DNA of 64,000 bases from Cyclobacterium sp. SYSU L10401 (GTDB taxonomy: Bacteria; Bacteroidota; Bacteroidia; Cytophagales; Cyclobacteriaceae), in contig NZ_WOFO01000001.1 in the NCBI RefSeq assembly GCF_010993705.1, positions 1,082,132-1,146,131 of the forward strand. The letters are read 5' to 3'. Of this stretch, positions 9,284 through 17,472 are shown piece by piece; the first letter of the stretch is position 1, and the number at the start of each line of letters is the position of its first letter. The position numbers and the translations under genes are program-made. Below the pieces are notes generated by a model. It was not told where the DNA came from, did no database searches, and saw only the letters and a list, made by a program, of their open reading frames with translations.

Positions 9284-10840
9284 TCAATAGGCAAAATTGG
9301 TCAGGTGTGCTGCAGCAAAGGTTTTAAATACCTGGTTGAAGTAGGTGCAATAGGCTGCATACATTCCGGGGTTGTTGCAATCCAGGCCGTATGTCATGGC
9401 TAAGGTTAGCATTTCTACAGGTACCGGGATGGTGGCAATAGCCAGAAAGGTTTTTTCTTCGGTCATGAGCAGTGTCATGTATACATAAAAGCCATATTGC
9501 AGGCCATCCTGTCCCATAAGGTATTCATTGCCCAGCGAAAGGATCCAGGCTACTTTCCTTCCGCCCTCAAACTCGTCCCAGGTGGAATAGTCCTCATCAA
9601 TGGTAAATCCACTCATGCCATATCGATAAGCAAAATTTTGGTTGATAATTTCTCCCATAAGCAAAAGCAATTCCTCGAAATCTGTTTGGGAGAAATCACT
9701 TTGCATGCCATAAAAATAGAGTTGCATGTCATTCCCATCAAAGTTGGTTACCTGAAAGGCTTCCTCAGCTGGGTTGAATTGCAGAGAACGTCCTTCCGGT
9801 ACGGCGAGTACCACACCATTATTAATGTCTTCGTAAATGTCAAAACGCATGTTTTCATAGTCCAGCTGGATGTTGATGTCAAGGGAAAACTCGTCGGCTA
9901 GCTTTTGGATGTTCTCAGGGTCATCAGAAGTTTCCATCATTTCTGTGAGCGAGCGATTTTTGGTAGCGTAAAACTCAAATCCGATGGCCTCAACCGGCCC
10001 CTCATCCATTTTGCTAAAGCTGCTTTCCAGTATTTTTTCTCCAGAATCTGTATTTCTTTCTGTTTCATCGGCTGCTATTTCTATTCTGGCAGCAGCGGAG
10101 AAGAGCTGAGTCAGGTTTTCAAATCCGGCAGGTAAGCTCGATAAGGTAGAGGCTTCCAACTCCGACAGGTAGCTTGCAGGAATGATCCAGCTTACGTTGC
10201 TGGCACCTTTTTCCAGGCCTCCATCTCCTATGCCTATCAGCCGGGTTTGAGAGTCAAAAACGGGTGCTCCTGAAAATCCGGGTAGCAGGCTTCCTTCCAG
10301 ATAGAGTATGTTCAGGTCCAGGGCAGGAAACCCTATTCTGGCCAGGGCATCTTTGTCCTTTTTCGGGATGAGGTTAGCCAATGTTTCAGGGTCAACATAT
10401 CCTTTTTTCATTTGCCTTGACGAACTTCCGGTAGCCCCGCCATTGTATCCCAAGGCAAATACATCTGTTCCTATCGCGACTTTTCCCGAATGGAAATTGG
10501 TGATAGGCAGCAGCCCGGAAGGAAGGACTGGTTGGCCCGGCAATAATTCCAACAGAACCAGATCTGCCTTTTGAAGCACCTTTTTAATCCGGGCTTTTCT
10601 CCAGGCCTGGCCCTGATACAAAACCCGAATTTCTCCGGTTGGGCTCATGCCATGCAGGGAAGTCACTATTTGATCGGGAGTTTTCCAAAGAAAGCCGGTA
10701 AGGGAGTTGGACTCCCGGCTGTTGATGGATACGATTACCTTTACCAGGGAATGCTTTACTTTATCGGGATTAAAGGTTTGTGCTGGCAATTTTATATACC
10801 ACAGCAGCAAAACAAGTAGTATCCAGGACAATTTATTCAT
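9284..10840 (-). CDS. Secreted trypsin-fold serine protease-like protein
   Basis: 518 residues with a signal peptide (cleavage near KLPAQ). Residues about 25-240 show a trypsin/HtrA-like fold: His in VTSLHGM (near 63), Asp in KADLVLLEL (near 93) and the nucleophile region LPGFSGAPVFDSQ (Ser near 190), followed by LIGIGDGG. GFSGAP replaces the usual GNSGGP; Ser is kept, so activity is plausible. The following 280 residues are rich in acidic and aromatic residues and match no family I recognise. The start codon lies within the last codons of the membrane-protein gene at 10833-11696 (8-base overlap), so the two are probably translated together, and the substrate may be linked to that partner. 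Confidence 0.75.
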   Translation of the reverse strand: MNKLSWILLVLLLWYIKLPAQTFNPDKVKHSLVKVIVSINSRESNSLTGFLWKTPDQIVTSLHGMSPTGEIRVLYQGQAWRKARIKKVLQKADLVLLELLPGQPVLPSGLLPITNFHSGKVAIGTDVFALGYNGGATGSSSRQMKKGYVDPETLANLIPKKDKDALARIGFPALDLNILYLEGSLLPGFSGAPVFDSQTRLIGIGDGGLEKGASNVSWIIPASYLSELEASTLSSLPAGFENLTQLFSAAARIEIAADETERNTDSGEKILESSFSKMDEGPVEAIGFEFYATKNRSLTEMMETSDDPENIQKLADEFSLDINIQLDYENMRFDIYEDINNGVVLAVPEGRSLQFNPAEEAFQVTNFDGNDMQLYFYGMQSDFSQTDFEELLLLMGEIINQNFAYRYGMSGFTIDEDYSTWDEFEGGRKVAWILSLGNEYLMGQDGLQYGFYVYMTLLMTEEKTFLAIATIPVPVEMLTLAMTYGLDCNNPGMYAAYCTYFNQVFKTFAAAHLTNFAY

Positions 10841-11696
10841 GGTTCAATACATTTAGTAAGGATACATAGACCCGTTTTCTTTCGGTTGCATGGAAGCGTT
10901 TCCCTAATTCATCCTGTAGCCGGTTCCAGGGCTGGGAAGCATTCCCGAATTCCTCTTCGATCTGTTCTAAAGGGGCTCCGGCAGCCAGATTTCTGAGGTT
11001 TTTACCTACTTCAATGGTCCCCTGACCGGGACTGCAGAAACTGTCTCTCAAGGTCAAAAGTGCAAGGACAGCCACAGGTTCCGGTAAGTCCCTTTTAAAA
11101 GCAATCACAAATTCCCCCCATATTCCTCCTGCAGTCTCAAAAGTATTGAAAATCTCAGCCGGAGCTGTTTCTGCATTGGCATAAATCAGGAAATCACAAG
11201 CACCAATCTCTATTTCTGAAGAATAAAGTACATTCGCCTGCCTGATGGCCAGTGAGGAAGAGTCTGCTCGGATAAATCCGGTGACAAAGGCTTTGGCTTC
11301 AGCTTCCGAATAGCCAATAGCCAGATATTCTTCCATTTTATCTGAAAGGGTAGGAGCAAATGGGTCATTGGCCCTGATGTAAAGGCCAAGGATAATTCCG
11401 ATTACGGAAAACAGTCCAAATGCGCCAATCCGGAGGCTTTTGATAGGATCCAGAAATTTTTCATTCAGTCCGATGAGTATGGCCAGTAGAGAAGAAATCG
11501 TTCCGATAACACCACTGACAACAGGAGAAACAGAGAGCCCGAGTAAAAGTCCCAGGAATAGACCTATTCCCAAACCATTGAAAACGGCAGCAACTCCCTG
11601 AAGGAGATTAGGTTTGGTATTTCCGGCCCCATCTGGAAGCAGTTTTTCAAAATTACTCTTCGGGGATGTACTTTCGTCGTGAGTGGAGTCCTCCAT
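10833..11696 (-). CDS. Membrane protein of unknown function, coupled to trypsin-like gene
   Basis: 287 residues. After a polar N-terminus of about 30 residues come hydrophobic stretches at roughly 32-55, 57-77 and 90-107, glycine/leucine rich, consistent with three membrane segments. The C-terminal 170 residues are soluble and alpha-helical looking, with no motif I recognise (segments GYSEAEAKAFVTGFIRAD and PWNRLQDELGKRFHATERKR). The gene overlaps the following protease-like gene by 8 bases, which is the strongest clue to its role: the pair may form an inner-membrane/periplasmic regulatory unit. No function is assigned. Confidence 0.7.
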   Translation of the reverse strand: MEDSTHDESTSPKSNFEKLLPDGAGNTKPNLLQGVAAVFNGLGIGLFLGLLLGLSVSPVVSGVIGTISSLLAILIGLNEKFLDPIKSLRIGAFGLFSVIGIILGLYIRANDPFAPTLSDKMEEYLAIGYSEAEAKAFVTGFIRADSSSLAIRQANVLYSSEIEIGACDFLIYANAETAPAEIFNTFETAGGIWGEFVIAFKRDLPEPVAVLALLTLRDSFCSPGQGTIEVGKNLRNLAAGAPLEQIEEEFGNASQPWNRLQDELGKRFHATERKRVYVSLLNVLNHE

Positions 11697-11946
11697 GGTG
11701 GTTGTTGGGTTGGTTGTAAGGCCAAACCTGGGATTTTTCTGAAAACGGTGCAGAAAGCAGGTTTAACCATACAATATAAGTATTTATGGCTCAAATGATA
11801 CCGGCTTTATTATCTTTTATAGTTTAATGGGCTGAAAATAAACCTACTGACCATAATGATTTCATCCCATCAATGGATAAGGGTTGATTGTTTTAATTTT
11901 CTACCATAAATCAGTAAAATTGTATCTGAAGTCTAAACTTGTTGAC

Positions 11947-12228
11947 ATGAACCATTACCTGCTAACCTACGAAGTAGCCGAAGATTATGTGGAAAAAAGA
12001 ATTCCCTTTCGTAAAGCACATTTGTCGCTTGCGGAAAATTATTTCAGGAAAGGGCTCCTCATTATGGGTGGTGCATTGGCTCATCCGGCCGATACGGCCG
12101 TATTGGTTTTTCGTTGTGAAGAGGTTAAAACTGTAGAAGATTTTGTAAAGCAGGATCCGTATTGGCAAAATGGCCTGGTAAAATCCTGGAAGATCCGGGA
12201 GTGGACCGTGGTAGTGGGAGTTAATTAG
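11947..12228 (+). CDS. YciI-like family protein
   Basis: 93 residues from ATG 11947; earlier in-frame starts are non-ATG and add an unrelated lead. The fold is the small ferredoxin-like YciI/DGPF domain: MNHYLLTYEV strand, conserved RKAHLSLAENYFRKG helix with the family His, GGALAHPADTAVLVF, and DPYWQNGLVKSWKIREWTVV with the family Asp-Pro-Tyr. Members are cytoplasmic and some are dehalogenase- or isomerase-like, but most have no known reaction. It stands alone between the membrane-protein gene and a helicase relic. Confidence 0.85.
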   Translation: MNHYLLTYEVAEDYVEKRIPFRKAHLSLAENYFRKGLLIMGGALAHPADTAVLVFRCEEVKTVEDFVKQDPYWQNGLVKSWKIREWTVVVGVN

Positions 12229-12388
12229 ATTGGCGAAAATCTTGATTTCTGGGGATGTCTTGATTTTTTTTCTCATTGACATAAAGAATTATTCCATTCC
12301 ATTTAGTGATCGCACAGCTCAGCCAGGATCTTACAGGTATGGAATTTTCCTTCAAATAATATAGATAAACGATTATCAAAAGAATCCT

Positions 12389-13382
12389 ATGGATCAGAAA
12401 GAAGAAATCCGGTATCTGAACAAGGTGTTGTCAAAATTGGACCGGGCTATACAGGATATCAACGAAAGGGTAAATGTTCAGAAAAGGGATATCGACGAGG
12501 CAATAGATCATCTTCAGGAACATAAAAGAGACATGGCCAAATCCGGAAAATGCTTCCATCTACTAGTTTGAGAGTACTATATAGAGGCTTTTACCAGTGG
12601 ATGGACCGATCCGAAATACTGAAGATCAGAAAGGGATCACACCATGAATATGCAGATGTGTATCTTTTGGTTTATTTGAAATACAGGCTGGAGGGTCTTA
12701 AACCTTTCTATAAAATCAAGCACCTGATCGTAGATGAAATGCAGGACTATTCTGCGGTACAGTATCACGTGCTTAACCGGCTTTTCCCCTGCAAAAAGAC
12801 TATTCTTGGAGATACCAATCAATCTGTCAACCCATTCAGCACCTCCAATCTGTCAACCATTAAAAACCTGACCCAAATTCTGAATGCATGACAATGCTAA
12901 AGAGTTACCGGTCTACTTTTGAAATAACGGAATTTACAAAGCGGATTAGTGCCCGGGTAGCCGTGGAACCGATTGAAAGACATGGAAAGCTTCCTGAGGT
13001 GAAAAAATTCCAGGGGGAGGATGGGGAGATCCGGTATTTAAGGGAAGTTGTAAATTGTTTTGATAAGGGAGAATACAACTCTTTGGGGATTATTTGCAAA
13101 ACCCAGGAACAAGCGGATCGGATATATGCCTACCTGAAGGAGGAAGATGGTGCCATCAGCCTGCTTGATGCCAGCAGTGTGGCCTTTGCCGGAGGAAAAG
13201 TGATCACTACTGCCCATTTGGCAAAAGGTCTTGAATTTGATCAGGTACTGGTTACATTTGTAAATCAAAAAAATTACCGATCGGAACCTGACCGTCAAAT
13301 GCTGTATGTTGCTTGTACCAGAGCCATGCACGAATTGGAACTCACATATTCCCAATCCATCAGCCCGTCTCTTATAGACTAG
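12389..13382 (+). pseudogene. Decayed HelD/UvrD-like helicase
   Basis: Three consecutive fragments in different frames look like one superfamily-1 helicase of the HelD (RNA-polymerase-recycling) group. 12389-12571 gives the N-terminal coiled coil (RYLNKVLSKLDRAIQDINER). 12550-12891 resumes in another frame with LYRGFYQWMDR, then the Walker B segment LIVDEMQDYSAVQYHVLNRLF and KKTILGD. 12888-13382, in a third frame, gives motifs V/VI (VITTAHLAKGLEFDQVLV and QMLYVACTRAMHELEL). HelD proteins are about 650-770 residues; here roughly 300 central residues, including the Walker A loop, are gone. With two frame changes and no P-loop, it cannot be an active helicase. The start ATG 12389 is the original one. 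Confidence 0.85.
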
Positions 13383-13456
13383 TCTGATGTTGAAAAACAC
13401 AAGTGTTTGCCTGGAAGGTGAAAGGAAAGTTTGACAACTGTGTTTTGCCAATTCCA

Positions 13457-14464
13457 ATGATCAAATTATCGATAATTATACCGGTCAAATTTGACAATCC
13501 CTTTTTTAAAAGGAGCCTGGAAAGTACGCTGTACTTCATGGACAATAATACCATGGAGTTAATTCTGGTGTCGGACCATGCCGATGCAGCCTGTATGGAA
13601 ATCATGGAGCGCTATGTCAGTGAAAGAAAAGAAACAATCAGGCTAATGCAATCTCCGGGAACAGGCATAGTCGATGCACTGAATGCCGGACTTGGCAGGG
13701 CCCGCGGAGCGTATATTGCGCGCATGGATGCAGATGATATATGCCTGAATGACCGTTTTGTACGACAACTGCAATACCTGGAAAATCATCCGGAAGTAGG
13801 TTTGGTCAGTTGTTTGGTTCGGTACGGGGGAGATTTTGAGAAGAATGCTGGATTTGCTCGTTTTGTGGAAGGCTTAAACCAACTCGATACCCACCAGAAG
13901 ATGTGTGCCAGGCGTTTTGCAGAAGCTGTTGTAGCGCATCCCTCAGTAATGTTTCGAAGAGAATTGCTTCATTTGGGGACCTACAGGAAGACCAATTCAA
14001 GAGGCGAAACCGTTCCCGATGATTTTGATCTTTGGCTTCGTTGGTTGAACAAGGGGGTGGTTTTTGCAAAAATTAAAGCATTTCTGCTGGAATGGACAGA
14101 TCTGGAGCATCGGCTCTCAAGGACAGATCGGGCTTATGCAAAGCGATCGTTTAGGAATGCTGCGGCTGCCGGATTTAGTATTCCTACAACCAAGCCGGTT
14201 TGGGTTTGCGGCTATGGCCGACCGGTGGAGCGCAGGCTGGCACCATTCAAAGCAAGAGGCCTAATAATAAGCGGTTACATTGCTTTGGAGGAGAGGGAAA
14301 GATCGGATGGAATACCTGTAATTACCCTTGAGAACAGTCAGGGACTCCGCGGAAAAGCTTTGATCCTGGCAATGGTGGGAAATATGGAAGGTAGAGCTTA
14401 TATCCAACAGTTTTTTGATGATGCAAATTTTCAGGAAGCTGTCGATTACCTCTGGATGGTATAA
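13457..14464 (+). CDS. Family 2 glycosyltransferase
   Basis: 335 residues from ATG 13457; a GTG 54 bases earlier is the only upstream alternative and adds a non-conserved lead. The GT-A fold is clear: LSIIIPVKFDN at the start, GTGIVDALNAGLGRARGAYIARMDADD (DADD metal/nucleotide-sugar motif near residues 95-98), and a later DDFDLWLRW acidic motif where the family places its catalytic base. About 90 C-terminal residues (VWVCGYGRPVERRLAP onward) form a Rossmann-like domain often attached to such enzymes. It probably transfers a sugar to a cell-surface polysaccharide or lipid, but there is no polysaccharide cluster around it. It directly follows the helicase relic. Confidence 0.85.
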   Translation: MIKLSIIIPVKFDNPFFKRSLESTLYFMDNNTMELILVSDHADAACMEIMERYVSERKETIRLMQSPGTGIVDALNAGLGRARGAYIARMDADDICLNDRFVRQLQYLENHPEVGLVSCLVRYGGDFEKNAGFARFVEGLNQLDTHQKMCARRFAEAVVAHPSVMFRRELLHLGTYRKTNSRGETVPDDFDLWLRWLNKGVVFAKIKAFLLEWTDLEHRLSRTDRAYAKRSFRNAAAAGFSIPTTKPVWVCGYGRPVERRLAPFKARGLIISGYIALEERERSDGIPVITLENSQGLRGKALILAMVGNMEGRAYIQQFFDDANFQEAVDYLWMV

Positions 14465-14798
14465 TAGGGATTCATTTTTTTTGATGATTTAGGCTTCAGT
14501 TTTTCCCTGAGACCTGCTACAGCAGTATCACTACCTAGAAGTAGGAGGATTTGATGCTCGTCAATCAATCTACAACAGAAAACTCAATAACCTGCACCAC
14601 CGTTGAGGGTATATTGATATAAAATGATTCGCTTTTCAGTCTTTTGATCAATTGAACTTTGGTTTTATATCCCATCTACAGTGTTTTAAATAAATAAAAA
14701 GTACCGGAAAGATAAGGAATAATTCTACCCTTTCTTTATCTGGCATGATGCCAGCTACCAAACATTAGAGAAACCAATTTGGCCAGGATTAGATACAG
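14465..14798. other. Intergenic region, no gene recognised
   Basis: This 334-base region separates the glycosyltransferase and the RES toxin gene, which point towards each other. It holds one short open stretch near 14505-14600 that does not start with a usable codon and matches nothing I know. Confidence 0.4.
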
Positions 14799-15254
14799 TT
14801 ACCTGACAATCCTGTGATCCAATTGTAGCGGATAGACTTTGAAATTTACAGGATTAATTTTTTCGGATAAGGGATTGATGACAAAATTTAAGGAGCTTGG
14901 ATCTACAACTGATGGTACGCCAAAACAAAGCAGGCCGGATCTCAACAAATCAGACCCAAACTGCTGTGATTTTACCTTTGGGGGTATGGCATCCCATTCA
15001 GCAGGCAATTCCTCTAAATCAGGAATGTACACCCCATCCTTAGGAATATCGAATTCCATCACCGCATAAAGGATATAACGCTCGGAGGAAAAAAGTTCAG
15101 CATCTATAGTAAGCCGCTCCAGCAAGGAAGAGGAGACGAAGGAACTCCCATATAAAGCAGGGATACCGGGTAGATTCCACCTTCCGCCATACAGTTTTGC
15201 CCCTTCACCACTACTATCACAGTATTTCGTCAAAGCCATCCGGTATATTTTCAT
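14799..15254 (-). CDS. RES-domain toxin (NAD+-degrading) of a type II toxin-antitoxin system
   Basis: 151 residues, full length for a RES domain. The three residues that name the family are present: Arg in GGRWN (near 25), Glu in SSLLERLTID (near 46) and Ser in VPSVVDPSSLNFVINP (near 115). RES toxins degrade NAD+ by phosphorolysis or hydrolysis and arrest growth until neutralised. The gene starts 8 bases after the stop of the Xre/MbcA/ParS-type antitoxin gene, the standard antitoxin-first arrangement for RES-Xre modules. Confidence 0.9.
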   Translation of the reverse strand: MKIYRMALTKYCDSSGEGAKLYGGRWNLPGIPALYGSSFVSSSLLERLTIDAELFSSERYILYAVMEFDIPKDGVYIPDLEELPAEWDAIPPKVKSQQFGSDLLRSGLLCFGVPSVVDPSSLNFVINPLSEKINPVNFKVYPLQLDHRIVR

Positions 15255-15262
15255 ATATCCAG

Positions 15263-15724
15263 CTAAACTGCTATTCCGTGCTGCAAACGCATGATTTCAG
15301 CTTTTAAGAGATTAAGCCCCTCTGAAACATCGATTAATTCGATAGGCTTAATATTACCAATGGAAAAAAGGGGTCGTTCCATCCACCGCCTAAATCCTTC
15401 CTTTCCAAAATAAGTATTGCCCAGGGCATACAATTCCGCCAGTTGGTACAATTTTTCGGACTGTATGGCATCAAAAATCTCCTTCCGCTGAAGGGTTTTG
15501 GCAGAAACTCCCAATGCTGCAGCCAGCGTGTTATTGTCCAAACCAGAAACTTCCTTAAGCCTTTTAAAGGATTTTTTCCCCAGGCCATTGCGGAAAGTTG
15601 CTACCCGATTTAAAGGCTCATTCAACCAGTTAATTTCTACATCCAGGATTTCTTGTACAGTTTTTGGGGCCTTTTGATAGGAGGCAACTCCAGGTTCATT
15701 CACTTTTGAGGACTTTTTGGCCAT
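15263..15724 (-). CDS. Xre/MbcA/ParS-type antitoxin partner of the RES toxin
   Basis: 153 residues. The N-terminal third is polar and basic; the centre contains a helix-turn-helix (LKEVSGLDNNTLAAALGVSAKTLQR) and the C-terminal 60 residues form the antitoxin domain known as MbcA/ParS/Xre toxin-binding (LYQLAELYALGNTYFGKEGFRRWMERPLFSIGN). This domain binds and blocks the RES active site, while the HTH normally autoregulates the operon. It precedes the toxin gene by 8 bases on the same strand. Confidence 0.9.
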   Translation of the reverse strand: MAKKSSKVNEPGVASYQKAPKTVQEILDVEINWLNEPLNRVATFRNGLGKKSFKRLKEVSGLDNNTLAAALGVSAKTLQRKEIFDAIQSEKLYQLAELYALGNTYFGKEGFRRWMERPLFSIGNIKPIELIDVSEGLNLLKAEIMRLQHGIAV

Positions 15725-15862
15725 CGTTTAACTGGTAATTTGTCCCCTAAGATAAGGTATTTTGTCCGGAATTTAAATTTTTATCCAATTTTTTTCCAAT
15801 CATCAGGCCAAGGTCATTTCATCTGATCTCGTCCTTCCATCAAAGGTTGTTGCTGCTTAATT

Positions 15863-16486
15863 TCAGTTTAATTTAAAAGGGGCCATATGCCCGGGATGGA
15901 GACGGTTGCTGGAAATGATCAGGGTCTGGATCAAAAGGAGGACAAGTATTAAAGCGACTATTTCCAGTTGGGCAAAGCTTTCTCCTGAATGGATGATTTT
16001 TTCCGTTTGTGAAATAATGGCCTTTCCTTCTTCCATTTGGATACGGGAAAGCTTCTGCAATTCGGCCAGAGAAAGGGTAATTTGCTTTTCTAAATCAGAG
16101 AGAAGCAGGCCTCCCAATGGAGAGGACCTGATCTTATCCACCCTTTCTACCAGGTGGCGGAGATGTTGCTCCTCCGCCACTGTCAGTTGAGTTTTCTGAA
16201 ACAATTCGATCCGATCATCAATGAATTCAATTTTTTCATTGAGGAACTGGGGATTTTCGGTTGTGCTTTCCTGATAATGTTTCCTGATCTCCGAAAAAGC
16301 CAGTGAAATGTCGTAAATATACCCTTCCACCATTAGCCTATCCTGATACATGGCCGTCATGGCTTTACTCATTTTATTGGCATTACTTCTTTCTTTAAAA
16401 TGGTTGAGTAAAACGACGCCTACAATAACCATTAGCAGCAATGAAAGCTTGCCTTTGTTTCGGATGCTATATGCCCATTTCATCAT
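15863..16486 (-). CDS. Four-helix-bundle sensor-like membrane protein
   Basis: 207 residues: a membrane segment at about 13-28, a long helical periplasmic region (30-175) with the heptad-like pattern of 4HB_MCP ligand-binding domains, and a second membrane segment at 175-195. The cytoplasmic tail is only about 12 residues, so the usual signalling, kinase or HAMP domain is missing. It may act as a stand-alone sensor partner or be the sensor half of a lost chemoreceptor. It starts 30 bases downstream of the GreA/Rnk-like gene and could be co-transcribed with it. Confidence 0.7.
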   Translation of the reverse strand: MMKWAYSIRNKGKLSLLLMVIVGVVLLNHFKERSNANKMSKAMTAMYQDRLMVEGYIYDISLAFSEIRKHYQESTTENPQFLNEKIEFIDDRIELFQKTQLTVAEEQHLRHLVERVDKIRSSPLGGLLLSDLEKQITLSLAELQKLSRIQMEEGKAIISQTEKIIHSGESFAQLEIVALILVLLLIQTLIISSNRLHPGHMAPFKLN

Positions 16487-16516
16487 TTTTTGGAAAACTG
16501 GTTTGAAAATTGATTT

Positions 16517-16909
16517 TTAACTCACAGGTATGGATTCAGGATTACTCACTTTAAGGATTTGAATGGTTCTTTTCCCTCCGGGTAATTTCCATTCTATACT
16601 ATCTCCTTCCTTAAAGCCGATCAATGCCACGCCCAGGGGAGAAAGCAGGGAAAGTTTATGACTGCTCAGGTCTGCATTTTTTGGGTGTACCAGGGTCATG
16701 CCTATTTGTTGCCCCCCTTCCTCAAACCTGGCTTCAAAATAGCTGTTTAATTGTATGACATGCTGTGGTATGGTCCCGTCAGGGACTTTTTTGGCTTTTT
16801 GAATTTCGGAAACCAACTGTCTTACTTCTTTCGTTTTCTCTCCGGGAGTCAGGTTGCCTACTAATTTTAGGATGGTTTCCACATCCGTTACTTTGATAAC
16901 AGGTATCAT
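16517..16909 (-). CDS. GreA/GreB-family (Rnk-like) transcription factor
   Basis: 130 residues. The C-terminal 75 residues carry the GreA/GreB C-terminal FKBP-like domain: IGMTLVHPKNAD, LSLLSPLGVALIGFKEGDSIEWKLPGG. The N-terminal part is short and helical rather than the long coiled coil of GreA, so it resembles Rnk, a factor that binds RNA polymerase near the secondary channel without stimulating transcript cleavage. That functional difference is inferred from the short helices. It lies upstream of the 4HB membrane protein on the same strand. Confidence 0.8.
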   Translation of the reverse strand: MIPVIKVTDVETILKLVGNLTPGEKTKEVRQLVSEIQKAKKVPDGTIPQHVIQLNSYFEARFEEGGQQIGMTLVHPKNADLSSHKLSLLSPLGVALIGFKEGDSIEWKLPGGKRTIQILKVSNPESIPVS

Positions 16910-16981
16910 GATTTATAAATATTTTAAAGATTTAATAATTACTGGTGATGGCGATCCAGAAAGGGATTGCCTGAAAATACG

Positions 16982-17013
16982 ACCCTCTACCTGTACTTGT
17001 GGGGGTAGAGGGT
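16982..17013. other. Strong inverted repeat (10-bp stem)
   Basis: ACCCTCTACC at 16982-16991 pairs perfectly with GGTAGAGGGT at 17004-17013 around a 12-base loop. No T-run follows on either strand, so it is not a textbook terminator. It lies about 75 bases upstream of the Rnk-like start and may be a leader hairpin or a protein site. Confidence 0.6.
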
Positions 17014-17315
17014 TTAGCTAATGAAGGCTTTATTGTGCCCAAAAAGCAATGCGCTGGTTCTCAAAAGAAAACCAACATCAAGTAAGCGGGCCGTATGATG
17101 GAAAAATTTTATAACCATGACTTCTGGTCAAGTTACAAAAAAAAATACCAACTTATCTGCTTTATTGCGAAAATGTTACAGGCGGCTGACCAGACTTCCG
17201 TAAAGGGTATAATTATATTGGATGGACTATAGAATGATTAGTTTTTAAATCCTTCTTTTTTAGTTTTATAATTGTGATTTACCGATTAAAAAATGAAAGG
17301 TACTTAACGGATTAA

Positions 17316-17333
17316 TCGTCCGCTAGCGGACGA
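17316..17333. promoter_or_regulatory. Candidate enhancer dyad for the NtrC-like regulator (site 1)
   Basis: TCGTCCGC-TA-GCGGACGA is a perfect 18-bp palindrome and the most symmetric member of a five-copy family in this window (others at 22973, 28321, 33873 and 37667). It ends 70 bases before a -24/-12-like element and lies about 140 bases upstream of the ABC ATPase start, the position expected for an NtrC-type upstream activating sequence. Confidence 0.7.
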
Positions 17334-17403
17334 AGTTGTACGGATAAAACAGACCCATTGAGGAATAAAACACCCCTATTCAGCCCTATAACCGTCTGTT
17401 TTA

Positions 17404-17419
17404 TGGCATGGTACTGGAA
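17404..17419 (+). promoter_or_regulatory. Sigma-54-like -24/-12 promoter element for ATPase-TolC operon
   Basis: TGGCATGGTACTGGAA has the -24 GG and, ten bases later, GA where sigma-54 promoters usually have GC. The same pattern stands upstream of three permease genes. A start site about 12 bases after the -12 G would fall near 17429, giving a leader of roughly 44 bases to the ATG at 17473. Confidence 0.6.
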
Positions 17420-17472
17420 TCAAGCTTTTACAGTAGATGTAATTCCTCCTCAATGACCATCATTCTGTATTT

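Larger units (their letters stand above)
16910..17472. other. Divergent intergenic region with hairpin and regulatory sites
   Basis: This 563-base region separates the Rnk-like gene (minus) from the ABC ATPase gene (plus). It holds the stem-loop at 16982-17013, the perfect dyad at 17316-17333 and the -24/-12-like element at 17404-17419. No open frame of interest was seen. Confidence 0.7.

Noticed and set aside
14505-14605. Short open stretch after the glycosyltransferase
   Set aside because: Roughly 30 codons with no start codon and no recognisable match; too little evidence for a gene or relic.
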